Of a stretch of DNA of 7,794 nt, positions 1-6,299 are shown one piece after another. The DNA is from Nitratifractor sp964650685 (GTDB taxonomy: Bacteria; Campylobacterota; Campylobacteria; Campylobacterales; Sulfurovaceae), in assembly GCA_964650685.1 (NCBI GenBank), contig CAZYUW010000069.1:1-7794 (forward strand), read 5' to 3'. The translations under genes were made by a program, and so were the position numbers. The stretch's first letter is position 1. Every line of letters starts with the position of its first letter. Below the pieces are notes generated by a model that had not been told where the DNA came from, did no database searches, and worked only from the letters and a program-made list of their open reading frames with translations.

Positions 1-32
1 AGAAAGGGATAACTACGTGAGGTTGTTAGAAA

Positions 33-1409
33 ATGTCACTGAAAAGAATCATCTTACTTTTTACGATAGCTGCTCTCTTTACATTCCCGGCAAGAGGTGA
101 TTACGCTACTGTCTTCATCTATCACCGATTTGGCGATAACAGATACCCCACAACCTCTGTTTCGATGGAAGACTTTAAAAAGCAGATGGAATTTTTGAAG
201 AAAAACAACTACAACGTGGTTTCCCCTGACGAACTCTGGCAAATGGTTAAATCCGGCAGAAAAATACCCCCGAAAACTGTAGTTATTACCATCGATGATG
301 GCTACAGAACAACAATGAGAGCCTTTAAGGTTCTGAAAGAATACAATTTCCCTTTTACCGTTTTCCTTTACATGGAAGCCATAGGAAGGTATCCGGATTT
401 TCTGACCATAGAAGAGATCAAGAAACTCAAAAACTACGATGAAAACGAAGCTGGCTCACTTATGCAGACTGAGCTTTTTTCGGCACAGGCCGAAGAGAAA
501 GTGGGGCAGGCCATTGAGCGGTTGAAAAAGTTGAGAAAAGAGAATGGTCTGGAGAATATACATCATGTGTTTTTGACTGACAAGTTCGGATATTATGTTG
601 GCAGTATGCCACTGGAAGATGTTATAACATTCGATTTTAACGAAAGTTTCGAAAAATATTTCAGTGAACAACACAAGATGATACAACCTGTCAAGGCAAC
701 CGATCCGGTATCGGATGTCGTCAAGCTGTTTGAAGATTACGATCTGGTGGTTTTGCCGGTCGTAGACAGCAAAAACAGACTCATTGGTCGTATAACATCG
801 GACGATATCGTAGATGTCATAGAGGATAGAGCTACTGAGCAGATCTATAAAATGGCCGGTGTCGACGAAGAGTCCGAGGAGGAGAGAGATATAGGCGCCA
901 TTACCAAAAAGAGAGCGATATGGTTGGGTGTCAATCTGTTGACGGCGATTTTGGCCTCTTTTGTGATCGGACTTTTCGACGATACCATCAAAACCTATGT
1001 GGCATTGGCGGTTTTGATGCCGATAGTCGCTTCTATGGGTGGCAATGCCGGAACCCAGTCTCTGACGGTAATGGTTCGCCAGCTCGCTTTGGGCGAAATA
1101 GGCTGGAGTGAGTCCAGATCCGCTATTCTTAGAGAGTTCACCGTATCGTTGCTGAATGGAGTGATATTCGCGATTGTTATGGGTCTGATAGCGTTTTTAT
1201 GGTTCAACGATACCAAACTGGGTATAGTCATAGGTATAGCGATGGTGATAAATCTGATATTCGCGGGACTTTTCGGTTCTCTGATCCCTCTTGGCCTGAA
1301 AAGGATAGGGGTGGACCCCGCGGTGGCCAGTTCTGTATTGTTGACGACCGTAACCGATGTGGTTGGTTTTTTCGCTTTTCTTGGTTTGGCCAAATTGATA
1401 CTCGTTTAG
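33..1409 (+). CDS. Chimeric protein: N-terminal half of polysaccharide deacetylase fused to MgtE magnesium channel (CBS + membrane domains)
   Basis: A 458-residue open frame joins parts of two unrelated families. Residues 1-22 look like a signal peptide (KR, then a hydrophobic stretch ending PARG). Residues 23-125 match the start of NodB-type deacetylases: FIYHRFGD at 28-35, and motif 1 TIDDGY at 86-91 with the base and metal Asp pair D88/D89. The metal-binding HxxxH motif and all later motifs are absent. From about residue 133 the protein is MgtE: YDENEAGSLM, two CBS domains (about 147-272), a linking helix, then five membrane segments (about 295-457). GGNAGTQS at 336-343 and TDVVGF at 441-446 are MgtE signatures; D442 aligns with the Mg2+-selective Asp of Thermus MgtE (family knowledge). 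The usual MgtE N domain of about 130 residues is missing. The ATG at 33 has GAGG about 10 bases upstream. Nine bases separate its stop from the Nudix gene. A Mg2+ channel function is plausible only for the C-terminal part; a pseudogene or assembly chimera is possible. Confidence 0.75.
   Translation: MSLKRIILLFTIAALFTFPARGDYATVFIYHRFGDNRYPTTSVSMEDFKKQMEFLKKNNYNVVSPDELWQMVKSGRKIPPKTVVITIDDGYRTTMRAFKVLKEYNFPFTVFLYMEAIGRYPDFLTIEEIKKLKNYDENEAGSLMQTELFSAQAEEKVGQAIERLKKLRKENGLENIHHVFLTDKFGYYVGSMPLEDVITFDFNESFEKYFSEQHKMIQPVKATDPVSDVVKLFEDYDLVVLPVVDSKNRLIGRITSDDIVDVIEDRATEQIYKMAGVDEESEEERDIGAITKKRAIWLGVNLLTAILASFVIGLFDDTIKTYVALAVLMPIVASMGGNAGTQSLTVMVRQLALGEIGWSESRSAILREFTVSLLNGVIFAIVMGLIAFLWFNDTKLGIVIGIAMVINLIFAGLFGSLIPLGLKRIGVDPAVASSVLLTTVTDVVGFFAFLGLAKLILV
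405..446 (+). other. Fusion junction between deacetylase and mgtE segments
   Basis: The switch from deacetylase-like to MgtE-like sequence falls in the codons for IEEIKKLKNYDE (residues 126-137). This Lys/Glu-rich helical tract could belong to either family: deacetylases often carry a 'T-x-E-Q-I-K-x-L-K' helix after the second strand, and epsilon-type MgtE has a similar helix just before the YDE-x-E-x-G-S-L-M start of the CBS region. Short shared sequence here could have guided a recombination or a mis-join during assembly. The exact breakpoint cannot be placed from this window alone. Confidence 0.6.
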
Positions 1410-1418
1410 GAAAAACGG

Positions 1419-2012
1419 ATGAAAATAGATATAGCGAATTTCGAATTGATACCATTGCAAAAGGGTAGATACATAAAGCCCTGGCTCGCAAGATATGTTC
1501 AGGATGGAGAGGAGAGGAGCTGGGAGGTGCTTGAAGCGGGCGACAGTGTAGCTGTACTGATCTATCACAAAAAGAAGGATAGTTTCGTACTGGTACGCCA
1601 GTTCCGCCCTGCCGTATTTATGAAAAACGACGACGGGATAACTGTAGAATTGTGTGCCGGCCTGCTTGACAAAGATCTTTCTCCTGAAGAGACGGCTGTC
1701 GAAGAGATCGAGGAGGAGTGTGGATATTGCGTCGAGCCCGAATCTCTTTTCAAAATCGCTTCTTTTTATACCTCTGTCGGTTTTGCCGGCAGCAGACAGA
1801 CTCTGTTCTATACCGAAGTGGATGAGAGTATGAAGTGTGGTCCGGGAGGAGGAGTGGAAGGTGAAAAGATAGAGATAGTGGAGGTGCCGGTACGATTGGC
1901 GGAGAATATTATGCGTGACGATGATATAGCCAAAACTCCCGGACTTCTTTTCGCTATAGAGTGGTGGTTCGCGCATCAGGGATCGCTTCGGAGTGAAATT
2001 GAAAACCCATAG
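1419..2012 (+). CDS. Nudix hydrolase, probable UDP-sugar / ADP-ribose diphosphatase (NUDT14-like)
   Basis: This 197-residue protein likely cleaves nucleoside-diphosphate sugars (UDP-glucose or ADP-ribose type) to a nucleoside monophosphate and a sugar phosphate in the cytoplasm. The Nudix box runs from G81 to Y103, ending EEIEEECGY, and keeps the Mg2+-binding glutamates E96, E99 and E100. Two usual positions differ: Leu87 replaces the first Glu and Glu95 replaces the Arg. The strand before it (VLVRQFRPAVF, 57-67, then ITVELCAGLLD) is typical of the ADP-ribose/UDP-sugar subgroup. The later segment GSRQTLFYTEVD (124-135) with GPGGG (141-145) resembles, from memory, human NUDT14, a UDP-glucose diphosphatase. 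The ATG at 1419 is preceded by TAGGA, overlapping the upstream stop, so it is probably co-transcribed with the fusion gene. It converges on murB with 8 bases between stops. The Nudix family is secure; the substrate is inferred. Confidence 0.88.
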   Translation: MKIDIANFELIPLQKGRYIKPWLARYVQDGEERSWEVLEAGDSVAVLIYHKKKDSFVLVRQFRPAVFMKNDDGITVELCAGLLDKDLSPEETAVEEIEEECGYCVEPESLFKIASFYTSVGFAGSRQTLFYTEVDESMKCGPGGGVEGEKIEIVEVPVRLAENIMRDDDIAKTPGLLFAIEWWFAHQGSLRSEIENP

Positions 2013-2020
2013 AGGTTATT

Positions 2021-2800
2021 TCAGTCTATCACTATGATCTCTCTTTCGAGTCGCACTCCGTACTCTTCGAAAACTCTCTTTTGGGCCAGTTCTATAAGTT
2101 TTATCGCTTCATCGAACCGACCATTTCCGAGGTTCACCAGAAAGTTGGCGTGCATCTCACTCCATGCCATCCCCCCTTCTCTATAGCCTTTCAATCCAAC
2201 CGACTCTATGAGCCTACCGGCGAAATCTCCGGGAGGGTTTTTAAACGCGGAGCCCGCGCTTGGCTGTGATGGTTGCGACAATCTCAGGTTATCTAGATTT
2301 TTTGCGAGTTTGTCGTCGAAACCTTCAGAGTTTTCGAAGCGTACGGCAGTGACTATACCTGGAAGATCGGCATATCTGTATCCGTGTTCGATCTCCTCTT
2401 TGTCCATCCATTTGTCATGGATTTTGACGCTTTTGAGTATACCGAAGATTTCATGCTCTTTAACTCCGGCGTTCATGGCGGTCATTCCGCCTATAGTGCC
2501 CGGAAGTTTCGCCATGAATTCGAATCCTCCGATATCGTGCTTTTTCGCAAAACTCAGAAGTTTTCCTCCGGGTGTCGCCGCACCGACTTCAAGTATATCC
2601 CCTTTTGACTCAATATATGCGAAATCTTTTCCCAGAAGCATCAATGGTCGGGGTGAGGGGGCTATGAGCAGATTGTTGGCACCCCCTACGAGATATCGAT
2701 CCGAAGGTATCTCATCCTCTTTTTCCAAAACCAATACATTCTCTATCTGCCCTATTTTTATACTGGAATAGATTGAGAAATCGATATTTTTCAAATACAT
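2021..2800 (-). CDS. murB: UDP-N-acetylenolpyruvoylglucosamine reductase
   Basis: MurB is the cytoplasmic FAD enzyme that reduces UDP-GlcNAc-enolpyruvate with NADPH to UDP-MurNAc, the second committed step of peptidoglycan synthesis. The FAD-binding part shows YLVGGANNLL (36-45) and LPGTIGGMTAMNAG (about 99-112). YRYADLPG (141-148) carries the conserved Arg. GSAFKNP (183-189) holds the catalytic Ser184 that protonates the intermediate. SEMHANFLVN (214-223) and the C-terminal LEREI (E254 as likely catalytic Glu) complete the set. The short form, lacking the extra tyrosine loop of E. coli MurB, is the type II arrangement. The frame is open to an ATG at 2893 inside mqnD, but I chose the ATG at 2800: it gives 259 residues, the usual epsilonproteobacterial length, begins MYLKNIDFS, and lies 23 bases after the mqnD stop. 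The ribosome site is weak (GTGGA about 10 bases upstream), so it is probably an operon with mqnD. Confidence 0.95.
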   Translation of the reverse strand: MYLKNIDFSIYSSIKIGQIENVLVLEKEDEIPSDRYLVGGANNLLIAPSPRPLMLLGKDFAYIESKGDILEVGAATPGGKLLSFAKKHDIGGFEFMAKLPGTIGGMTAMNAGVKEHEIFGILKSVKIHDKWMDKEEIEHGYRYADLPGIVTAVRFENSEGFDDKLAKNLDNLRLSQPSQPSAGSAFKNPPGDFAGRLIESVGLKGYREGGMAWSEMHANFLVNLGNGRFDEAIKLIELAQKRVFEEYGVRLEREIIVID

Positions 2801-2823
2801 CTCGGATCCACTGTCGATCTCCG

Positions 2824-3684
2824 CTACATCGAACGCAGAGATTCGTACTCTCTGGGTATCATGTGGTCTTTCGTCTTTATGGGGCACTCCCATAGTCCGT
2901 GTCGATATCCTATCTCGTACAGTATGTCGAGAGCTTCGATCTGGATATCGGATAACTCTATGGAGTCGCCAGAGGCGTACATCCGTAGATATTTTTCAAG
3001 CATCTCGTCGGAGATTCTCACCAGATTTTCCTTTTCGAGTCTGGCGCACAGCTCCTCCTTTCTGTCGTTGGCCACTCTGACGCCATCGGTGAGAATACTT
3101 TCTATCTCTATCGCTCTTATTAGGGGTATAGATCGTCTTATGGCCATACCGCCAAGCGGAAGCGGCATCTCTTTGCCTGCCAGATCCACCCATATATCCC
3201 ATATCTCCTTTTCCACTTCGAGGCTATCATCGAAATCGAGTATGGATTCATGTATAAGTACGCCGGCATCGACCTCTCCTGTCACGACGGCCCTTTCTAT
3301 ATCCAGGAAATCCATATAGACGGGTCTGGCTTCGGGATACGCTATTTTGAACAGCATGGCGTTGGTCGTGTGCTTGCCCGAGAGGGCTGCCTTGAAGTTT
3401 CTTTTCAGATATTTACCTTTTTTGCGTATCAGTTTCGGTCCATAGCCCTCTCCAAAACTTATCGCCGTACGCAAAAGGGCGTAGTCGTTACGGATGAGAG
3501 GATACGCACCGAAGCTTATCGCGCTGACATCGTACACTCCTTTGAGTGCCTCTTTGTTGAGGGTTTCTATATCCAGGGCCACATTTTCGAAGAGATACTC
3601 TTTCGTGTCCACCCACCCAAACTTGATAGCATAGTACATGAATATATCGTCAGCATCCGGCGAGTGGGCCAATCTGATAGTCAT
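2824..3684 (-). CDS. mqnD: 1,4-dihydroxy-6-naphthoate synthase (menaquinone via futalosine, MqnD)
   Basis: MqnD converts cyclic dehypoxanthinyl futalosine to 1,4-dihydroxy-6-naphthoate in the futalosine route to menaquinone, the respiratory quinone of Campylobacterota. The 286-residue protein has the periplasmic-binding-protein-like fold without a signal peptide. Visible family features are HSPDADD (7-13; SPCPND in many homologues), YDVSAISFGAYPLI (51-64), YALLRTAISFGEGYGP (68-83), and LIHE (143-146), whose His145 matches the catalytic base described for the Thermus enzyme. PLPLGGMAIRR (174-184) is also typical. The related chorismate dehydratase MqnA has a different start motif, so MqnD is favoured. 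The frame is open to 3759, but the ATG at 3684 is chosen because AAGGA lies about 7 bases upstream and the protein then starts MTIRLAHSPDADD. It is read first in a pair with murB and diverges from recA. This enzyme implies the rest of the futalosine pathway elsewhere in the genome. Confidence 0.9.
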   Translation of the reverse strand: MTIRLAHSPDADDIFMYYAIKFGWVDTKEYLFENVALDIETLNKEALKGVYDVSAISFGAYPLIRNDYALLRTAISFGEGYGPKLIRKKGKYLKRNFKAALSGKHTTNAMLFKIAYPEARPVYMDFLDIERAVVTGEVDAGVLIHESILDFDDSLEVEKEIWDIWVDLAGKEMPLPLGGMAIRRSIPLIRAIEIESILTDGVRVANDRKEELCARLEKENLVRISDEMLEKYLRMYASGDSIELSDIQIEALDILYEIGYRHGLWECPIKTKDHMIPREYESLRSM

Positions 3685-3718
3685 CGTGTATCCTTCCGCA
3701 GTTCTGTTCGTTCGTGTT

Positions 3719-3724
3719 ATTTTA
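3719..3724 (-). promoter_or_regulatory. Candidate -10 element for mqnD-murB
   Basis: On the minus strand the hexamer is TAAAAT inside GGATAAAATAA, five of six matches to TATAAT, lying 35 bases upstream of the chosen mqnD ATG. No clear TTGACA-like -35 is visible, which is normal for the main sigma factor of Campylobacterota, whose promoters rely on the -10 and upstream T-rich phasing. The call rests on position and hexamer only. Confidence 0.4.
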
Positions 3725-3740
3725 TCCAAAACCGCACAAG

Positions 3741-3764
3741 TTGTATGACATTTCGTCATATCAA
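3741..3764. promoter_or_regulatory. Inverted repeat, possible operator between mqnD and recA
   Basis: The core TATGACATTTCGTCATA (3744-3760) is a perfect 6-base inverted repeat around a 5-base centre. The symmetry extends to TTG (3741-3743) and CAA (3762-3764) if one extra T at 3761 is allowed. It lies between the two outward-facing -10 candidates, about 20 bases from the mqnD hexamer and 28 bases from the recA hexamer, a place where a dimeric regulator could act on either gene. It does not resemble the E. coli SOS box (CTG-N10-CAG), and LexA is absent from the well-studied Campylobacterota. The dyad is seen directly; the operator role is inferred. Confidence 0.35.
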
Positions 3765-3787
3765 TCGATCGTTCAACAATTTTCTAC

Positions 3788-3793
3788 TAAAAT
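3788..3793 (+). promoter_or_regulatory. Candidate -10 element for recA
   Basis: TAAAAT (five of six matches to TATAAT) follows a T-rich run (ATTTTCTAC) and lies 58 bases upstream of the recA start. That would leave a leader of about 50 bases containing a short CGGC-TTTTGT-GCCG inverted repeat at 3811-3824. No -35 consensus is visible. Confidence 0.4.
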
Positions 3794-3851
3794 ATCGTTA
3801 AAACTCCGAACGGCTTTTGTGCCGGATCTGGAGAAGCAGGAGAAGTGGTAT

Positions 3852-4895
3852 ATGGCAATGGATCCAAACAAGAAAAAAGCTCTCGAAATGGCTATCAAGC
3901 AGATAGACAAGGCATTCGGCAAAGGCACACTAATGAGGCTGGGAGACAAGGAGATAGAGCCTGTGGCCGCTATCAGTACCGGTTCTCTGGGGCTGGATAT
4001 GGCTCTTGGAATAGGAGGGATACCCAGAGGCAGGATAGTCGAAGTCTATGGACCGGAATCGTCCGGCAAGACCACCCTCGCGCTGCAGACCATCGCATCG
4101 GCCCAGAAAGAGGATATGGTTTGCGCTTTTATAGACGCGGAGCACGCACTCGATGTGGTATATGCCAAAAATCTCGGTGTCGATACCGACAATCTGCTCG
4201 TTTCGCAGCCGGATTTCGGAGAGCAGGCACTCGATATACTCGAAACTCTGACGAGGTCTACCGCGGTGGATTTGATTGTGGTGGATTCCGTAGCGGCACT
4301 GACACCGAAAACTGAGATAGAGGGAGACATGGGGGACCAGCATGTGGGATTGCAGGCGAGATTGATGTCCCAGGCCCTGCGCAAACTCACCGCGATTTTG
4401 CATAAGACCAACACTACGGTCATATTCATAAACCAGATACGCATGAAGATAGGAACTATGGGTTACGGTTCCCCCGAAACCACTACTGGTGGCAATGCCT
4501 TGAAATTCTATGCTTCGGTCAGAATAGATGTCAGAAGGATAGCGACCCTGAAGCAAGGTGAGTCTCAGATCGGCAACAGAGTCAAAGCCAAAGTCGTCAA
4601 AAACAAAGTCGCTCCTCCTTTCAGGCAGGCGGAGTTCGATATCATGTTTGGAGAGGGGATCAGCCAGGAGGGCGAATTGATAGATTATGGGGTGAAACTG
4701 GATATCGTGGACAAATCCGGTGCATGGTTCAGTTACGGTCCAAAGAAACTGGGCCAGGGCAAAGAGAATGCCAAGCAGGCGCTCAAAGACGACCCCGAAC
4801 TCAGAAGCGAGATAGAAGAGAAGATAAAAGAGGCTCTTGGTTTTGGTGAAAAACTGGCGATGAACGACGACGAGATAGCAAAGAGCGAGGATTGA
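3852..4895 (+). CDS. recA: Recombinase A
   Basis: RecA forms ATP-dependent filaments on single-stranded DNA and drives homologous pairing and strand exchange in recombination and repair. The 347-residue protein is complete and typical. The Walker A motif GPESSGKT is at 67-74 and Walker B LIVVDS at 141-146. Loop L1 lies in the EIEGDMGDQHVG region (155-166) and loop L2 around FINQIRMKIG through TTGGNALKF (192-219). The core is followed by the small C-terminal domain and an acidic end (DDEIAKSED). The frame is open upstream to 3714, but the ATG at 3852 is chosen: AGGAGA at 3838-3843 gives a spacing of 8 bases and the protein starts MAMDPNKKKALEMAIKQIDKAFGKG as in epsilon homologues. A second ATG at 3858 is possible but too far from the ribosome site. 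It diverges from mqnD and precedes eno, a pairing I recall also from Helicobacter pylori. No intein or frameshift is present. Confidence 0.98.
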   Translation: MAMDPNKKKALEMAIKQIDKAFGKGTLMRLGDKEIEPVAAISTGSLGLDMALGIGGIPRGRIVEVYGPESSGKTTLALQTIASAQKEDMVCAFIDAEHALDVVYAKNLGVDTDNLLVSQPDFGEQALDILETLTRSTAVDLIVVDSVAALTPKTEIEGDMGDQHVGLQARLMSQALRKLTAILHKTNTTVIFINQIRMKIGTMGYGSPETTTGGNALKFYASVRIDVRRIATLKQGESQIGNRVKAKVVKNKVAPPFRQAEFDIMFGEGISQEGELIDYGVKLDIVDKSGAWFSYGPKKLGQGKENAKQALKDDPELRSEIEEKIKEALGFGEKLAMNDDEIAKSED

Positions 4896-4917
4896 CAATC
4901 ATCGACCTCATATCGTC

Positions 4918-4991
4918 TTTATCGCGTTTGCGGCATACTCCTCACTTCGTATGCCCACTACTCAACACTCCCTATGTTTTCATGCGATAAA
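4918..4991. repeat. Nested inverted repeats in the recA-eno spacer
   Basis: The inner pair is GGCATAC (4932-4938) and GTATGCC (4949-4955), a perfect 7-base stem with a 10-base loop. Outside it, TTTATCGC (4918-4925) and GCGATAAA (4984-4991) form a second perfect 8-base pair, extendable by a G-T and a T-A pair. The right outer arm overlaps the candidate -10 of eno. No T tract follows the inner stem on either strand, so a standard intrinsic terminator is not supported. It might end or pause recA transcription, protect the recA mRNA 3' end, or act as a regulatory site for eno. The repeats are seen; the role is open. Confidence 0.45.
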
Positions 4992-4993
4992 AT
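4988..4993 (+). promoter_or_regulatory. Candidate -10 element for eno
   Basis: TAAAAT within GCGATAAAATTA lies 35 bases upstream of the eno start and is preceded by a T-rich stretch (ATGTTTTC). It matches the hexamers before mqnD and recA. If used, eno is transcribed at least partly apart from recA. No -35 consensus is visible. Confidence 0.4.
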
Positions 4994-5027
4994 TACACAA
5001 GTGACAATTCAGCCAAAAGGAAGATTG

Positions 5028-6299
5028 ATGGTTTATATAGAAGATGTGATCGCGGATGAGGTTCTCGATAGCAGAGGAAACCCGACTGTAAGGGCATCCG
5101 TACGATTGAGCGATGGTACGGAGGCCGACGCGATCGTACCCAGTGGAGCCAGCACAGGCAAGAGAGAGGCGCTCGAGCTGAGAGATGGTGACGACAAGAG
5201 ATATCTCGGCAAAGGTGTTCTCAAAGCGTGCGAAAATGTAAACGGTGATATTTCGGAAGCGATTATCGGAGTCAGTCCGTATAATCAGGCAGATATAGAT
5301 CTGATAATGAAAGAGCTGGACGGAACGGACAATTATGGAAACCTGGGTGCCAACGCAGTGCTTGGTGTTTCAATGGCTGCGGCCAGGGCGGCGGCAAAAT
5401 CTCTCAAGATGCCTCTTTACAGATATCTTGGAGGCGCCAACGCTGTAGTCATGCCTGTGCCGATGTTAAACATCATCAACGGCGGAGAGCATGCCGACAA
5501 CAATGTCGATTTTCAGGAGTATATGATAATGCCGGCCGGATTCGACTCCTTTTCGGACGCCATGAGAGCCAGCGCGGAGATATACCATACACTCAAAAAG
5601 ATACTGGGGGAATCAGGATACAGCACATCCCTTGGAGACGAAGGCGGATTTGCTCCGGATATGAAAAACAACGAAGAGCCCATTCAGGTGATCATGCAGG
5701 CAATCGAGAGATCAGGATACGCACCCGGCGACGAGGTTGTGATAGCGCTCGATGTCGCTTCCAGCGAACTCGCAGAAGACGGTTTGTATAGACTGGGATC
5801 AGAAAACAGAAAACTGAGCAGTTCCGAATTGATAGAGTATTACGAAAATCTTATCGACAAATATCCCATCGTCTCCATAGAGGATGGCTTGAGCGAGGAT
5901 GACTGGGAAGGTTGGAAGGAGATGACCGTTCGTATAGGAGAGAGAGTGCAGCTGGTCGGGGACGATCTTTTCGTTACAAACGCGTCAATACTTTCCGAAG
6001 GTATCGAAAGGGGAATTGCCAACGCGATCCTCATAAAACCCAATCAGATAGGAACAGTATCGGAGACAATGCTCGCCGTGAGGCTGGCGCAAAGAAACGG
6101 ATACAGATGCGTGATGAGTCATCGATCCGGAGAGAGTGAAGATAGTTTTATCGCCGATTTTGCCGTCGCACTCAATACGGCGGAGATCAAAACAGGTTCG
6201 ACAGCGAGAAGCGAGCGCATAGCCAAGTACAACCGTCTACTGGCAATAGAGAATGAACTGGGAGAGTTCGAATATCTCGGAAAGGAGCTCTTTCTTTGA
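5028..6299 (+). CDS. eno: Enolase (phosphopyruvate hydratase)
   Basis: Enolase interconverts 2-phosphoglycerate and phosphoenolpyruvate in the cytoplasm, serving glycolysis or gluconeogenesis. The 423-residue protein is complete. The N-terminal domain starts MVYIEDVIADEVLDSRGNPT, and the flexible loop PSGASTGKREALELRDGD (38-55) is intact. Catalytic and binding residues in the barrel are visible: H155 in GGEHADNN, E164 in FQEYM, E205 in GDEGGFAP, metal ligands D242 (LDVASSE), E285 (SIEDG) and D312 (GDDLFVTN), catalytic K337 (LIKPNQ), SHRSGE (364-369), and K388 in IKTGS. The frame is open to 4974, but the ATG at 5028 is chosen because AAGGA ends 6 bases upstream and it gives the usual epsilon start and length. 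Its last codons contain the ribosome site for the next gene, with which it overlaps by 4 bases. Confidence 0.98.
   Translation: MVYIEDVIADEVLDSRGNPTVRASVRLSDGTEADAIVPSGASTGKREALELRDGDDKRYLGKGVLKACENVNGDISEAIIGVSPYNQADIDLIMKELDGTDNYGNLGANAVLGVSMAAARAAAKSLKMPLYRYLGGANAVVMPVPMLNIINGGEHADNNVDFQEYMIMPAGFDSFSDAMRASAEIYHTLKKILGESGYSTSLGDEGGFAPDMKNNEEPIQVIMQAIERSGYAPGDEVVIALDVASSELAEDGLYRLGSENRKLSSSELIEYYENLIDKYPIVSIEDGLSEDDWEGWKEMTVRIGERVQLVGDDLFVTNASILSEGIERGIANAILIKPNQIGTVSETMLAVRLAQRNGYRCVMSHRSGESEDSFIADFAVALNTAEIKTGSTARSERIAKYNRLLAIENELGEFEYLGKELFL

Noticed and set aside
1..12. Possible last codons of an upstream gene (R-K-G-stop, TAA at 10-12)
   Set aside because: Four codons cannot be assigned to any gene. 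A gene may end here, but the window does not show it.
462..1409. Internal ATG at 462 as the real start of an N-domain-less mgtE
   Set aside because: It would remove the topology problem, but there is no convincing ribosome site and the open frame upstream is continuous with recognisable deacetylase sequence, so the long frame was kept.
995..1976. Long minus-strand open frames under the mgtE and Nudix genes, including a 259-codon one
   Set aside because: They lie antisense to well-supported genes and their translations show no recognisable domain.
2208..2771. 187-codon plus-strand open frame antisense to murB
   Set aside because: It is Ser/Pro-rich sequence produced by the reverse strand of a clear murB.
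3685..3851. E. coli-type SOS box controlling recA
   Set aside because: No CTG-N10-CAG pattern was found in the region; the dyad at 3744-3760 has different half-sites.
3930..4898. 322-codon minus-strand open frame opposite recA
   Set aside because: recA is unmistakable on the plus strand, and the antisense translation matches no family I recognise.
4932..4955. Intrinsic terminator for recA
   Set aside because: The stem is only 7 bases with a 10-base loop, and no T run follows on either strand. It is kept only as an inverted repeat.
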